64,000 bases of DNA from Alphaproteobacteria bacterium (GTDB lineage Bacteria > Pseudomonadota > Alphaproteobacteria > Micropepsales > Micropepsaceae), in contig WGMH01000010.1 in assembly GCA_016125165.1 (NCBI GenBank), forward strand, positions 1-64,000. Reading direction: 5' to 3'. Both the position numbers and the translations under genes were made by a program. Positions 45,705 to 55,411 of the stretch are shown piece by piece (position 1 is the stretch's first letter; the number at the start of each line of letters is the position of its first letter). Under the pieces are notes generated by a model. That model was not told where the DNA came from. It did no database searches and was given only the letters and a program-made list of their open reading frames with translations.

Positions 45705-47427
45705 GGGATTTCTGCTCCAGCGGCACGGATTCAAGACGTCCGGTCGGATGATATTTCGGCCAGTCGCCGCGCGCCGTTTGATCGAGGCTCGGCGTGTCGC
45801 GACCAAGCCTGCGCGCATATAACCAATGATACATCAGTATGCGCTTCACGTAGATGCGCGTTTCCGGCGAAGGGATGCTCTCCATGAACAGCAGCGCATC
45901 AGCGGTGATGGACAGTTTTCCCATCCAGCGTGTGGCATTGCCCGGACCTGCATTGTAGGACGCGGCAAGCTGCACGAGATTGTCGCCCATGCTGTCCAGC
46001 AGGCGCGTCAGGTAGAGTTGACCAAGCGCCAGGTTGTGTCCGGGATCGGAAAGATCGCCAGCATCGCCGCCGTTGATATGTGCGGCAGTGGACGGAAGAA
46101 GCTGCATCAGCCCCTTTGCGCCGGCGCTGGAAGTCGCATCCGGGCGGAATCGGCTTTCGGCGCGCACAAATGCCAGCAGCAACGAAGGATCGATGCGATA
46201 ACCATTTTCCGGCGCGTAAACGGGAACGGGAAACAGCCCTGCCAGCATTTCGCCGCGCGAGGCCGACATCTCGCTGGACCGAAGCTCCAGATTTGAAAGC
46301 CCCATCGCATGCGCCACTTTGGCGTAAGTTGTGGTGAGCTTGATATCGATGGCGGCAAGCGCACGGTTCATTTCATTGGGAACATCGCCCAAACGTCCTA
46401 CCTGCCACAGTGCAACAGCGCGACGGGCGGCAGGAACCTGCATCAGCGCGCGAAAGCTGGCTTCATCCACCGGGCCATCCGTGAAGTTAGTGTGGCCGGG
46501 CATGCCCAGAACACGCTCCGCCAGAATTCCATAAAAGGTGGGTTGTTCGCGCGCGGCGGCATTAAGAAAGCTGATGACCCGAAGAGCTTCGCCCGCTTGT
46601 CCATAGGCACGCGCGGCCCAGAACGCGGCCTGACTGCGGATAAAATTCGGAACGGATGAATCCTTTGCCAGTATTTCAAACTGGACCGCCGCATTCTTGA
46701 ATTGCCCGAGGCGGTAGGCGGCCAGACCCGCGATCCAGTGCATCAAAGGGATCGAAGGCGACATCTGCTGGATCGCCAGATCGTATGATTTCTGCTCGTA
46801 GCCTTCCGCAAGATAGGAGGCGGCAATGCGCTGGCTGAGCCGCGCTTCATCCACCGGCGGCAGGGGATGCGATAGTTCAAATTCCTGCAGCAGCGAGAGT
46901 GCTGCATCGGGTTGTCCCGCTTTCACCAGAGGTTCGATCTGCGTCTGGATTGCGCGGGAGTCGTCTGACGCAAGTGGAGGCGGGGGGATATCGAACTCTT
47001 CATAACCGCCGCCGCGACGCCGGAACGTCGGAATGTCGTTCACATCGACGTTCGTGTGCTTGGCCCGACGGTTGGCCAGCTTGAAGATGCGGTCGGCAAT
47101 GGAGAGGTCGCCGAACCTGTCGAGCCACTCATTCAGAACCTTGAGGGGCGTACGTCCTGATTTGGGCGAGAGGTGATGTTCGGCCCTTACATAGCCCATC
47201 AGGCAGTCATCGGTCAGGGCGGCGATCTGCGCATCCGCCTCCTCGAATTTGCCACGCTTTTCGTAGTCGAAGATCAGCTGGTAGCGCTGCACATCCTGCG
47301 GAGTCAGGATACGTATCGCGGCAGCGGCTTCTCCGCCCACAGTCGGGGGAAAGGCGCTTTCGGCCAATGCCAAGTTCGGCGCGCACATCAGCGCGGCGGC
47401 AATCACAATGGTCGCGCGGCGTTGCAC
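45685..47427 (-). CDS. Soluble lytic murein transglycosylase
   Basis: A 580-residue periplasmic enzyme. A GTG start at 47427, with AGGAG nine bases upstream, gives a signal peptide ending L-A-L-A about residue 22. An all-helical superhelix of TPR-like repeats follows, and the C-terminal lysozyme-like domain has the catalytic Glu in A-F-V-R-A-E-S-R-F and A-A-S-Y-N-A-G-P-G-N-A. It cleaves peptidoglycan to anhydro-muropeptides, the substrate source for NagZ. Confidence 0.9.
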   Translation of the reverse strand: MQRRATIVIAAALMCAPNLALAESAFPPTVGGEAAAAIRILTPQDVQRYQLIFDYEKRGKFEEADAQIAALTDDCLMGYVRAEHHLSPKSGRTPLKVLNEWLDRFGDLSIADRIFKLANRRAKHTNVDVNDIPTFRRRGGGYEEFDIPPPPLASDDSRAIQTQIEPLVKAGQPDAALSLLQEFELSHPLPPVDEARLSQRIAASYLAEGYEQKSYDLAIQQMSPSIPLMHWIAGLAAYRLGQFKNAAVQFEILAKDSSVPNFIRSQAAFWAARAYGQAGEALRVISFLNAAAREQPTFYGILAERVLGMPGHTNFTDGPVDEASFRALMQVPAARRAVALWQVGRLGDVPNEMNRALAAIDIKLTTTYAKVAHAMGLSNLELRSSEMSASRGEMLAGLFPVPVYAPENGYRIDPSLLLAFVRAESRFRPDATSSAGAKGLMQLLPSTAAHINGGDAGDLSDPGHNLALGQLYLTRLLDSMGDNLVQLAASYNAGPGNATRWMGKLSITADALLFMESIPSPETRIYVKRILMYHWLYARRLGRDTPSLDQTARGDWPKYHPTGRLESVPLEQKSRAAASP

Positions 47428-47459
47428 CCTGAGCGGCTCCTGGTTCGAAGGGGCAGAAA

Positions 47460-48326
47460 CTAATTGCGAATTGCAGCGTTGAGCAACCCCAGCTCCATGA
47501 TCTTTTCTTCTATGAGCTGAAGATCGTGCCACGCGAACTTCTTGTGCGCCGGCTGGCGCAGCAAGTAGGCGGGATGCAGCGTGGGCATCACGGGAACCAT
47601 GCGGCCATTGACATGGTATTCGAGCCATTTGCCGCGCAGGCGCATGATGCCATCCGTTTTGCCCATCACATGACGCGCCGCGGTTGCACCAAGCAAAACA
47701 ATGACACCAGGATTCACAAGTTCAACGTGACGGCGCAGGAACGGCAAATTGATAGCCGCTTCTTCCGGTGTTGGCTCCCGATTATCCGGCGGCCGCCAGT
47801 TGGCGACATTGGTGATGTAGGCGTTTGACTTGCGATCCAGATGAATGGCGGCAAGCATGCGGTCGAGCAGTTTGCCAGCGCGGCCCACGAAGGGCAGGCC
47901 CATGCGATCTTCGTCGCGGCCCGGCGCTTCACCGATGAACATGATGCCGTAATCCGGAACGCCATCGGCGAACACGGTATTGGTTGCGCTCTTTCTGAGC
48001 GGAGAGCCTTCGAAGGATTCGAGGGCAGCCTTCAACTCGGCGAGTGTGGCGCAACCTGCAGCAAGTGCCATCGCCTCGCCAATGGGATCACCGTCTGTGC
48101 CACGATTTGTCGTGGCGGCCGGCGCCTGAGTCTTTTGTGGCAGTGGGCGCGTTGGGATCGGCCTGGATGCTGGCGCGTGTGTGGCCGGATCGTTGCCGCG
48201 CATTGGGGCCGCGGTCTGGGTCGGCTTTGCCTGGAAGCGGTTCACGGGTTCATCGAGCAGCGCTTCATCCGCACCGGCATCGACCAGCCATGAAAGATCT
48301 GAGAGGGCGGACGAGGAACCGTTCAT
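47460..48326 (-). CDS. Uracil-DNA glycosylase, family 4-like, without Fe-S cysteines
   Basis: The 288-residue protein has an N-terminal 80-residue Pro/Thr-rich extension, then a UDG domain with G-E-A-P-G at 132-136, [18 protein letters not shown] and H-P-A-Y-L-L-R at 251-257. Family 4 enzymes normally hold a 4Fe-4S cluster with four Cys; here only Cys92 exists in the whole protein. The other ligand positions appear as Ser108, Trp177 and an Ile-Asn pair. It starts divergently from the ETF-QO gene. Confidence 0.85.
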   Translation of the reverse strand: MNGSSSALSDLSWLVDAGADEALLDEPVNRFQAKPTQTAAPMRGNDPATHAPASRPIPTRPLPQKTQAPAATTNRGTDGDPIGEAMALAAGCATLAELKAALESFEGSPLRKSATNTVFADGVPDYGIMFIGEAPGRDEDRMGLPFVGRAGKLLDRMLAAIHLDRKSNAYITNVANWRPPDNREPTPEEAAINLPFLRRHVELVNPGVIVLLGATAARHVMGKTDGIMRLRGKWLEYHVNGRMVPVMPTLHPAYLLRQPAHKKFAWHDLQLIEEKIMELGLLNAAIRN

Positions 48327-48432
48327 GCACCGATCTTATCGCGGCGCGGCGTGTGATGCGAAGCCATCCGGTTGACCCTGCTCGGTGACCCGCCCCATAA
48401 ACGGGGAAAGGGGATTTTACAGGGATTCCGGC

Positions 48433-50097
48433 ATGGCCGAGGTCGCAGAACGCGAAAGCATGGAATATGACGTGGTGATCGTTGGCGCGGGGCCTGCAGG
48501 GCTCGCAGCCGCGATCCGCCTGAAGCAGCTTGCCGCAGCGGCAGGAAGCGAGATCAGCGTCTGCCTCATTGAGAAGGGCTCGGAAGTTGGCGCTCACATC
48601 CTGTCGGGCGTCGTCATCGACCCGGTCGGCCTCGACGAGCTGATCCCTGACTGGAAAGAGCAGGGTTGCCCGCTCGAAACGCAGGTCAATGACGACCGCT
48701 TCTATTTCCTCGGTCCGGCCGGAAGCATTCGTTTGCCGAACATGCTGTTTCCGCCACTGATGAACAATCACGGCAATTACACCGGCAGTCTGAGCAATGT
48801 CTGCAAATGGCTCGCAACACAGGCTGAGGCGTTGGGCGTCGAAATCTATCCCGGCTTCCCGGCGGCGCAGATTCTCTATGGCGACAACATGGAGGTCACG
48901 GGCGTCATCACGGGTGATCTGGGCATTGGCCGCGATGGTCAGCCCAAGGACAGTTTCACGCCTGGCATGGAATTGCGCGCCAAATACACGCTCTTTGCCG
49001 AAGGCGCGCGCGGGCATCTCACCAAGCGCCTTATCCATCATTACAAACTCACGGAAGGCCGTGATCCGCAAAAATACGGCATCGGCATCAAGGAACTTTG
49101 GGAACTGCCCAAGGACAAGCACAAGCCCGGGCTTGTGGTGCATGCGCTGGGCTGGCCGCTCGATAACAGCACCGGTGGCGGGCTGTTCATGTATCATTGG
49201 GGCGAGAATTTCTGCTCCATCGGTTTTGTCGTTCACCTGAACTATCAAAATCCCTACATCTCGCCGTTCGACGAGATGCAGCGGGTTAAGACCCACCCGC
49301 GCATCCGTCCATTCCTCGAAGGGGGCAAGCGCATCGGCTATGGTGCGCGCGCCATCACCGAAGGCGGGCTGCAGTCGGTACCCAAATTGAGTTTTCCGGG
49401 TGGGCTGCTCCTCGGTTGCGCGGCAGGGTTTGTAAATGTGCCGCGCATCAAGGGAAGCCATAACGCGATGAAGTCGGGCATGCTGGCGGCGGATTCGGTG
49501 TTCGATGCGCTCACGGCCGGCCGCTCGCACGACGAGATTTCGGACTACGAAACGCGCGTCAAAGACAGCCATATCTGGAAGGATCTGAAGCCGGTCCGCA
49601 ATGTGAAGCCGCTGCTTTCCCGGTTCGGTACGCTTCTGGGAACGCCGCTCGGGGCGCTGGACATGTGGCTTAACCAGCTTTTCGGATTCAGCCCCTTTGG
49701 AACCCTGAAACACGGCAAAGCCGATTATCAAACGCTCAAACTTGCGTCAGACTGCAAGCCGATCGCCTACCCAAAACCGGATGGCGTGATAAGCTTCGAC
49801 AAGCTTTCCAGCGTGTTCCTGTCGAACACCAACCATGAGGAAGACCAGCCGGTTCATCTGCGCCTGAAAGATCCGCAAATTCCTATCGGTCAAAATCTTC
49901 CCAAATACAGCGAACCTGCCCAGCGCTATTGTCCGGCGGGTGTCTATGAGGTGGTTCAGGACGCGACGGGTCCAAGATTCCAGATCAACGCGCAAAACTG
50001 CGTTCACTGCAAAACGTGCGATATCAAGGACCCGGCGCAGAACATCGAATGGGTCACACCGGAAGGCGGGGGCGGTCCGAATTATCCCAATATGTGA
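48433..50097 (+). CDS. Electron transfer flavoprotein-ubiquinone oxidoreductase
   Basis: A 554-residue membrane-associated enzyme that passes electrons from ETF, reduced by acyl-CoA dehydrogenases, to ubiquinone. The FAD-binding V-G-A-G-P-A-G-L-A-A-A is near residue 18, and the C-terminal 4Fe-4S cluster has C-P-A-G-V-Y and C-V-H-C-K-T-C-D-I-K-D. ATG 48433 has AGGG about ten bases upstream; an earlier GTG frame start at 48385 is less likely. It supports fatty-acid and branched-chain oxidation together with the racemase-like gene. Confidence 0.95.
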   Translation: MAEVAERESMEYDVVIVGAGPAGLAAAIRLKQLAAAAGSEISVCLIEKGSEVGAHILSGVVIDPVGLDELIPDWKEQGCPLETQVNDDRFYFLGPAGSIRLPNMLFPPLMNNHGNYTGSLSNVCKWLATQAEALGVEIYPGFPAAQILYGDNMEVTGVITGDLGIGRDGQPKDSFTPGMELRAKYTLFAEGARGHLTKRLIHHYKLTEGRDPQKYGIGIKELWELPKDKHKPGLVVHALGWPLDNSTGGGLFMYHWGENFCSIGFVVHLNYQNPYISPFDEMQRVKTHPRIRPFLEGGKRIGYGARAITEGGLQSVPKLSFPGGLLLGCAAGFVNVPRIKGSHNAMKSGMLAADSVFDALTAGRSHDEISDYETRVKDSHIWKDLKPVRNVKPLLSRFGTLLGTPLGALDMWLNQLFGFSPFGTLKHGKADYQTLKLASDCKPIAYPKPDGVISFDKLSSVFLSNTNHEEDQPVHLRLKDPQIPIGQNLPKYSEPAQRYCPAGVYEVVQDATGPRFQINAQNCVHCKTCDIKDPAQNIEWVTPEGGGGPNYPNM

Positions 50098-50105
50098 GGT
50101 ATGCA

Positions 50106-51797
50106 TTGCCGAAGCTCAGCCCCGTTGTTTTCGCCACCGCGATCGCGGTGCTGTATGCCCCTCAGGCCTGCGCAACAGCGCAGGCGGAGGACTCGGCGCG
50201 CACGCCTTATGGCAGCTATCTCGCCGCGCGTCAGGCCGCGACCAATCACGACATGGTCGATGCGGGTAAGCTCTATCGCGCCACGCTGGCCGACGACCCC
50301 GACAACATCGACCTGCTGAACCGCGCATTCCTGTACACGGCAGCCGCAGGCGACGTCGACGCCGCCGAACCTCTGGCACTGCGCATCATCAAGACCGATC
50401 CGCAAAACCGCTCGGCGCGCATGGCCCTCGCGGTAGCCGCAATCCGTCATGGCGATTTCGCTGCCGCACGCATGCACATTGCCGGTTCTGGACGTGGTCC
50501 ATTCCAGGCGCTGACGCTGACGTTGCTGGATGCCTGGGCTGCCCAGGGTGCTGGAGATATCGCCACCGCGCTGAAGGACACAGACAACATAGCAGCGCAG
50601 GGAGGCACGGCGGCGCTGGCCGCGCTGCACAAGGCGCTTGTCCTCGATCTGGCGGACCGCAAGGACGAGGCGGAAAACGCATACAAATCCGCGATCGCGC
50701 TTTCACATGACGATCCGCGCGCGGTGGATGCCTTTGGCCGATTCCTCGTGCGGGCGGGGCGAAGCGACGAGGCGAAAGCCTACTATCAGAAATATCTCGC
50801 CGATCCCGGTCTGGAGCCGATTGCGAAGGCGGCACTGACTGGCCTCGACAAGGGCCGCAAGACCGAGCGCATGGTCAGCAATGCGCGGGATGGCGCGGCA
50901 GAAAGTCTGTTCGGTATCGCGTCAATGCTCGCGACCGACAACACGGCGGATTTTGCCATCCTCTATCTTCGCTACGCGCTCTATCTGCGGCCGGATTTCG
51001 ATCTGGCAAAGATCATTCTGGCGGACAGATTTGAAGCGTTAAAGCGCTATGAGGATGCGATTGCTGTCTATCAATCGATCAAACAGGATTCCCCTTATGG
51101 AGCCGCCGCGGCCGTTCAGGCCGCGAGCGACTACAGCCGCATCGACCAACCCGAAAAGGCGGTACAGGAACTGAAGGACATGGCCCGGCGCCGCCCCGAT
51201 GACCTGGACGTGTGGACCGCGCTTGGCGACGCCTACCGGGCGACGGAAGATTGGGCCAATGCCGCGAGTGCCTATGACAAGGCGATTGGCGCTCTGGGAA
51301 CGCCTTCGGCGAAGGATTGGCCACTCTATTACGCGCGTGGCGTGGCGCGCGAGCGTACAGGCAACTGGACCGCGGCAGAGAGCGATCTTCAAACGGCGCT
51401 CAAGCTCTCACCCGATCAGGCATCGGTGCTGAATTATCTGGGCTATACGTGGGTCGATCATGGCGTCAATCTGGGGCAGGCGCTTTCCATGCTTGAGCGC
51501 GCCCGGACGTTAAGCCCGTTCGATGGCTATATCGTCGATAGCGTCGGTTGGGCCTATTACAAGCTTGGCCGCTACAAGGATGCAGCGCGCACGCTGGAAG
51601 ATGCGGTGCTGCTGGTGCCGGGCGACCCGACGATCAACGATCATCTGGGCGATGCTTATTGGAAAGTGGGGCGCAAGCTCGACGCGCATTTCCAATGGAG
51701 CCATGCGCTTGCCTTTGGTCCGGACGACAAGGACAAACCTGCAATCGAAAAGAAATTGCAGGACAGCCTGTCCGTTGCGGAGGCGCCAGGCGGTTGA
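50106..51797 (+). CDS. Secreted tetratricopeptide repeat protein
   Basis: The 563-residue product has a signal peptide (about 22 residues, ending A-C-A) and then about a dozen TPR-like helical pairs, including W-T-A-L-G-D-A-Y, G-Y-T-W-V-D-H-G and G-W-A-Y-Y-K-L-G-R-Y. The start is TTG at 50106, with GAGG overlapping the ETF-QO stop codon. It should act as a periplasmic or outer-membrane-attached scaffold. The last base of its stop is the first of the ispE ATG. Confidence 0.85.
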   Translation: MPKLSPVVFATAIAVLYAPQACATAQAEDSARTPYGSYLAARQAATNHDMVDAGKLYRATLADDPDNIDLLNRAFLYTAAAGDVDAAEPLALRIIKTDPQNRSARMALAVAAIRHGDFAAARMHIAGSGRGPFQALTLTLLDAWAAQGAGDIATALKDTDNIAAQGGTAALAALHKALVLDLADRKDEAENAYKSAIALSHDDPRAVDAFGRFLVRAGRSDEAKAYYQKYLADPGLEPIAKAALTGLDKGRKTERMVSNARDGAAESLFGIASMLATDNTADFAILYLRYALYLRPDFDLAKIILADRFEALKRYEDAIAVYQSIKQDSPYGAAAAVQAASDYSRIDQPEKAVQELKDMARRRPDDLDVWTALGDAYRATEDWANAASAYDKAIGALGTPSAKDWPLYYARGVARERTGNWTAAESDLQTALKLSPDQASVLNYLGYTWVDHGVNLGQALSMLERARTLSPFDGYIVDSVGWAYYKLGRYKDAARTLEDAVLLVPGDPTINDHLGDAYWKVGRKLDAHFQWSHALAFGPDDKDKPAIEKKLQDSLSVAEAPGG

Positions 51798-52642
51798 TGC
51801 AGCGCATTTTCGCGCCCGCAAAGATCAACCTGTTCCTGCACGTTGGCGCGCGTCGCGCAGACGGCTTTCATGATCTTGTCAGTCTTGTGACGTTCGCGGA
51901 TGCGGGCGATGAGCTGCATATCGAGAAGGCAGATACACTTGGACTGAAAATATCGGGGCCGTTCGGGTCCGCGCTCGACGCGGGCGAGAACAATCTGGTG
52001 TTGCGGGCGGTAAGGGGCATGGCCGAAATCGCAGGTCGCGATCTGCCGATGGCGATAACGCTGGTGAAGTCGTTGCCGGTATCTTCGGGCATCGGCGGCG
52101 GTTCGGCGGATGCGGCAGCGGCTATGCGCGCTTGTTTGATGCAGTGGGGTTCTACCCATGTGTCATCGGCTGCGCTGGATGCGCTGGCTCTGCGCTTGGG
52201 TTCCGATGTACCGGTGTGCTTCGCGGGCGAGCCAGCGCTGATCAAGGGGCGCGGCGAAACCGTGGAGCCGGTGGATATGCCGGTGCTGGACGCGGTGCTT
52301 GTCAATCCCGGCGTGGCTGTTTCGACGGCCGAGGTGTTTGCGCATCATTCTCCAGGTTCGCTTGAAAACATGGCGGCAAATGCGGTGCCGAAAGAACGCG
52401 GCACTTTCGTGAAATGGCTGGCCGGTCTGCGCAATGACCTGGAAAAGCCAGCCATTGCCATTGCCCCAGCGATTGGCGAAGCGCTCGCAGCCCTGTCGGA
52501 TGCCGGTGCACGCCTTGCGCGCATGTCCGGTAGCGGCGCGACGTGCTTCGGCATCTTTCCTACGCAGGACGACGCGCGCGACGCCGCGGCGCGCATCGCA
52601 TCGATGCGGCGGGGCTGGTGGGTTCGGGCCGTTAAGTTCTAG
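51797..52642 (+). CDS. ispE: 4-diphosphocytidyl-2-C-methyl-D-erythritol kinase
   Basis: This 281-residue GHMP kinase performs the ATP-dependent step of the MEP isoprenoid pathway. The start A-P-A-K-I-N-L-F-L-H-V, the ATP loop P-V-S-S-G-I-G-G-G-S-A-D-A-A-A-A and the C-terminal M-S-G-S-G-A-T-C-F are diagnostic. It is convergent with the polyprenyl synthase gene, the two stops overlapping by four bases, so both isoprenoid steps sit together. Confidence 0.94.
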   Translation: MQRIFAPAKINLFLHVGARRADGFHDLVSLVTFADAGDELHIEKADTLGLKISGPFGSALDAGENNLVLRAVRGMAEIAGRDLPMAITLVKSLPVSSGIGGGSADAAAAMRACLMQWGSTHVSSAALDALALRLGSDVPVCFAGEPALIKGRGETVEPVDMPVLDAVLVNPGVAVSTAEVFAHHSPGSLENMAANAVPKERGTFVKWLAGLRNDLEKPAIAIAPAIGEALAALSDAGARLARMSGSGATCFGIFPTQDDARDAAARIASMRRGWWVRAVKF

Positions 52643-53658
52643 TAGCCGCGATCGACGCAGAATTCCGCGAGTGCAATGAGTTCGCGGCGGATTTCGCTGT
52701 CGGGCAGAACCGAAAGCGCCTCGCAGGCTTCATCTGCATAGCGCGCGGCGCGCGCGCGCGTTTCTTCGATGGCGCCGGTCTCTTCGACTAGCGCGATGGC
52801 CTGTTTCAGATCGCTGTCGTTCTGTGCGCCATCGGCAATCGTGCGCTGCCAGAAGCGGCGCGCTTCCGCATCGGCGCGCGCATAGGCTAGCACGACGGGA
52901 AGGGTGACCTTTGCCTCGCGGAAATCATCACCCACCGATTTGCCCATCTGAGCCTGACGGCCAGAATAATCCAGCGCATCATCCACGAGTTGAAAGGCAA
53001 TGCCGAGCTTTTTGCCGTAGACGCGGAAGCCCTCGATCACGGCCGCACCCGTTCTGGCGATCATCGCACCGGACTGGGCGGCAGCGGCGAACAGGGCCGC
53101 GGTTTTTGCAGTGACGACCTGCAGATAATCGTCTTCTGTCGTCGCCAAATTGTTGGCCGACTTCAGCTGCATCACTTCACCTTCAGCAATGATGGCGGAT
53201 GCGCCGGCCAAAATATCAAGCACGGACAGATCACCGCCTTCGACCATGAGCTGAAAGGCGCGGCTGAAGAGAAAATCGCCGACAAGCACGCTCGGCTTGT
53301 TGCCCCACACGACGTTGGCCGCGATCTTGCCACGGCGAAGCGTGCTTGCATCTACGACATCGTCATGCAGCAGCGTTGCGGTGTGGATGAACTCTACGGC
53401 AGCGGCAAGACAGATATGCTTGTCGCCTTGATAGCCGCCTGCGCGGGCAGCGGCGAGGGTGAGAAGAGGACGCAGCCGCTTGCCACCGGATTCCACCAGA
53501 TGTTTCGCAAGATCCGGGATGAGGCTGACGGTGCTGCCGAGCCGGTCATGAATGATGAGATCCGTCGCCTGCATATCGGCGGCAACAAGCGCCAGAAGGC
53601 GGTCCACCGGCGAGGATTTTCGGGTGTCCTTGGTCTTGGTGACTTCGGCGATGTTCAT
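52639..53658 (-). CDS. ispB: Polyprenyl diphosphate synthase (octaprenyl type)
   Basis: A 339-residue trans-prenyltransferase that makes the ubiquinone side chain. The first aspartate-rich motif is in L-L-H-D-D-V-V-D and the second in L-V-D-D-A-L-D-Y; the K-R-L-R-P-L-L-T-L segment binds the diphosphate. Chain length cannot be read with certainty. The ATG at 53658 has AAGG five bases upstream; longer frames with other ATGs are less likely. Confidence 0.9.
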   Translation of the reverse strand: MNIAEVTKTKDTRKSSPVDRLLALVAADMQATDLIIHDRLGSTVSLIPDLAKHLVESGGKRLRPLLTLAAARAGGYQGDKHICLAAAVEFIHTATLLHDDVVDASTLRRGKIAANVVWGNKPSVLVGDFLFSRAFQLMVEGGDLSVLDILAGASAIIAEGEVMQLKSANNLATTEDDYLQVVTAKTAALFAAAAQSGAMIARTGAAVIEGFRVYGKKLGIAFQLVDDALDYSGRQAQMGKSVGDDFREAKVTLPVVLAYARADAEARRFWQRTIADGAQNDSDLKQAIALVEETGAIEETRARAARYADEACEALSVLPDSEIRRELIALAEFCVDRGY

Positions 53659-53852
53659 CGGGCCTTGTGATCCAGCCGGGCGGTTGTTGCGGCCTTGCCC
53701 TGCGATTTGCGACATTAGTCGGGCTCCGTGCCCGGTCAAGGCACTGGGCATGGCATAGATGCAACGCTCTGGCCCAGAGGTCTATCCGCCGCCTCGATCC
53801 TTGAGATGGCGGCTTTGCACCTGATTGGGACGCGGAAGGGGTACCTCGAAGG

Positions 53853-54074
53853 GTGCGCGAAATCCTCAAGAGCAACAATCCTGTGGAACTGAGCTTTGCC
53901 GAGGCCCTGCTGCGGGACGCGGGTATCGAAACGGTGCAGTTCGACAGCCATATGAGCGTGCTGGATGGCAGCATGGTCATTTTGCCGCGCCGCTTGATGG
54001 TGAGCGATGCCGACGAGGATCGCGCGCGCGCCATTCTCGTGGATGCGCTGGGCGGGGATGCGACGCTCACGTGA
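53853..54074 (+). CDS. DUF2007 family protein
   Basis: A 73-residue protein with the DUF2007 fold related to signal-transducing PII-like C-terminal domains. E-I-L-K-S-N-N-P-V-E-L-S-F-A-E-A-L-L at the start and D-E-D-R-A-R-A-I-L near the end are typical. Function is unknown. GTG start, with weak spacing. Its stop overlaps the GTG of the methyltransferase gene by four bases. Confidence 0.8.
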   Translation: MREILKSNNPVELSFAEALLRDAGIETVQFDSHMSVLDGSMVILPRRLMVSDADEDRARAILVDALGGDATLT

Positions 54075-54814
54075 CCGAGGATACGCTCGACAAATTTCTC
54101 GATGGCCGGGTGGTGGCCCGCCAGCCCGAGCGTGGATTTCGTTCCGGGCTCGACGCAGTGATGCTTGCCGCCGCCGTTCCCGCCAGGCGCGGGCAGCGTG
54201 TGCTGGAAATGGGCGCGGGGGTGGGTATCGCCAGCCTGTGTCTGCTGGCGCGCGTGCAGGGATGCCACATCACTGGCATTGAAATCGATCCGTCCCTTGT
54301 GGCGCTGGCCAATCGCAACGCCGACGAAAATGGCCGCGCAACGAACGCGCGCTTTGTTGAAGCCGATGTCTGTAATCTGCCGCAATCGTTGCGCGGCGGC
54401 TTCGATCATGTGCTGTGCAATCCACCGTTCTATGGCGAAGAGGGTATGCGTTCGCCCGACATGGCGCGCGCACGGGCCACACACGATGCAGGCACTCTCG
54501 GGGTGTGGATCAAGGTTGGCATGAAGCGCACGGCGGCGAAGGGCACGTTCACAGCCATTCTGCCGCCGGACAGGCTTGGCGAGGCGCTCGCAGCACTCCC
54601 ATCGCGCGGGATCAGACTGTTTCCACTCTGGCCGCGCGCTGGCGAGCCCGCCAAGCGCATAATCGTGCAGGTGGTGCAGGGATCGCGCACGCCGCTGGCG
54701 CTGTTGCCAGGTCTTGTGCTTCACCAGAGCGGTAACCGCTTCCGTCCCGAGGCCAGCGCGATCCTGCGTGATGGCGCGGCGCTGACACTCTCCACAAAGG
54801 GAAAGTCACCATGA
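54071..54814 (+). CDS. AdoMet-dependent methyltransferase, TrmN6-like
   Basis: The 247-residue protein has the AdoMet motif V-L-E-M-G-A-G-V-G-I-A-S-L-C-L and the amino-methylating catalytic motif N-P-P-F-Y (residues near 117). This combination matches the tRNA1(Val) A37 N6-methyltransferase family. GTG 54071 overlaps the DUF2007 stop, and its own stop overlaps the next start (ATGA), so three genes are translationally coupled. Confidence 0.87.
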   Translation: MTEDTLDKFLDGRVVARQPERGFRSGLDAVMLAAAVPARRGQRVLEMGAGVGIASLCLLARVQGCHITGIEIDPSLVALANRNADENGRATNARFVEADVCNLPQSLRGGFDHVLCNPPFYGEEGMRSPDMARARATHDAGTLGVWIKVGMKRTAAKGTFTAILPPDRLGEALAALPSRGIRLFPLWPRAGEPAKRIIVQVVQGSRTPLALLPGLVLHQSGNRFRPEASAILRDGAALTLSTKGKSP

Positions 54815-55338
54815 GCCGAATCTTCGGAAAGGTTTGCCAGAACGGTTATGTGGTGCGCGATATCGAGGCGGCACTTAAGCACTGGACAGATGTGCTCGGC
54901 ATCGGCCCGTTCTATTACATCGAGCGCGTGAAGATGGACTGGTTCACCTATCGCGGCGAACCCTCCAACGCCGAAGTCAGCATCGCGCTGGCCAACACCG
55001 GCGATCTTCAGATCGAACTCATCCAACAGCGCAACGATGCGCCATCCATGTATCGCGATTTTCTGGAAGCCGGCCGCGAAGGCCTTCAGCATATGTCCTA
55101 CTGGACGCGCGATTATCAGGCCGATTTCGAACGATTCCTGTCGCTCGGTTATCACGTGGGGCAGGAGGGGCAAATCGGCGGGCCGCAGGGCCGCTTTGCC
55201 TATTTCGAGACTGAGACCCACCCCGGCACGATCATAGAGGTTTCGGATATCAGTGGTTCCAAGGGCGCCTTCTTCGAGAAGATCCGGAGCGAGGCAGCCA
55301 AATGGGACGGCGAGCGGCCGGTGCGTCTGGTGCGCTGA
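54811..55338 (+). CDS. VOC family (glyoxalase-like) protein
   Basis: This 175-residue protein has two beta-alpha-beta-beta-beta units: Q-N-G-Y-V-V-R-D-I-E-A-A-L-K-H-W opens the first and H-M-S-Y-W-T-R-D-Y the second. Paired metal ligand candidates are the central His and the late Glu in T-I-I-E-V. It resembles methylmalonyl-CoA epimerase and glyoxalase-like proteins, but the substrate is unknown. AAAGGGAAAG precedes the ATG. Confidence 0.82.
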   Translation: MSRIFGKVCQNGYVVRDIEAALKHWTDVLGIGPFYYIERVKMDWFTYRGEPSNAEVSIALANTGDLQIELIQQRNDAPSMYRDFLEAGREGLQHMSYWTRDYQADFERFLSLGYHVGQEGQIGGPQGRFAYFETETHPGTIIEVSDISGSKGAFFEKIRSEAAKWDGERPVRLVR

Positions 55339-55411
55339 TGCCGGGCTTTGTCTTGTCCCCGGAGCGGCGCGCCTATAGGTTCCGGCCCTCTGATTTTCCC
55401 GGATTACGGAC

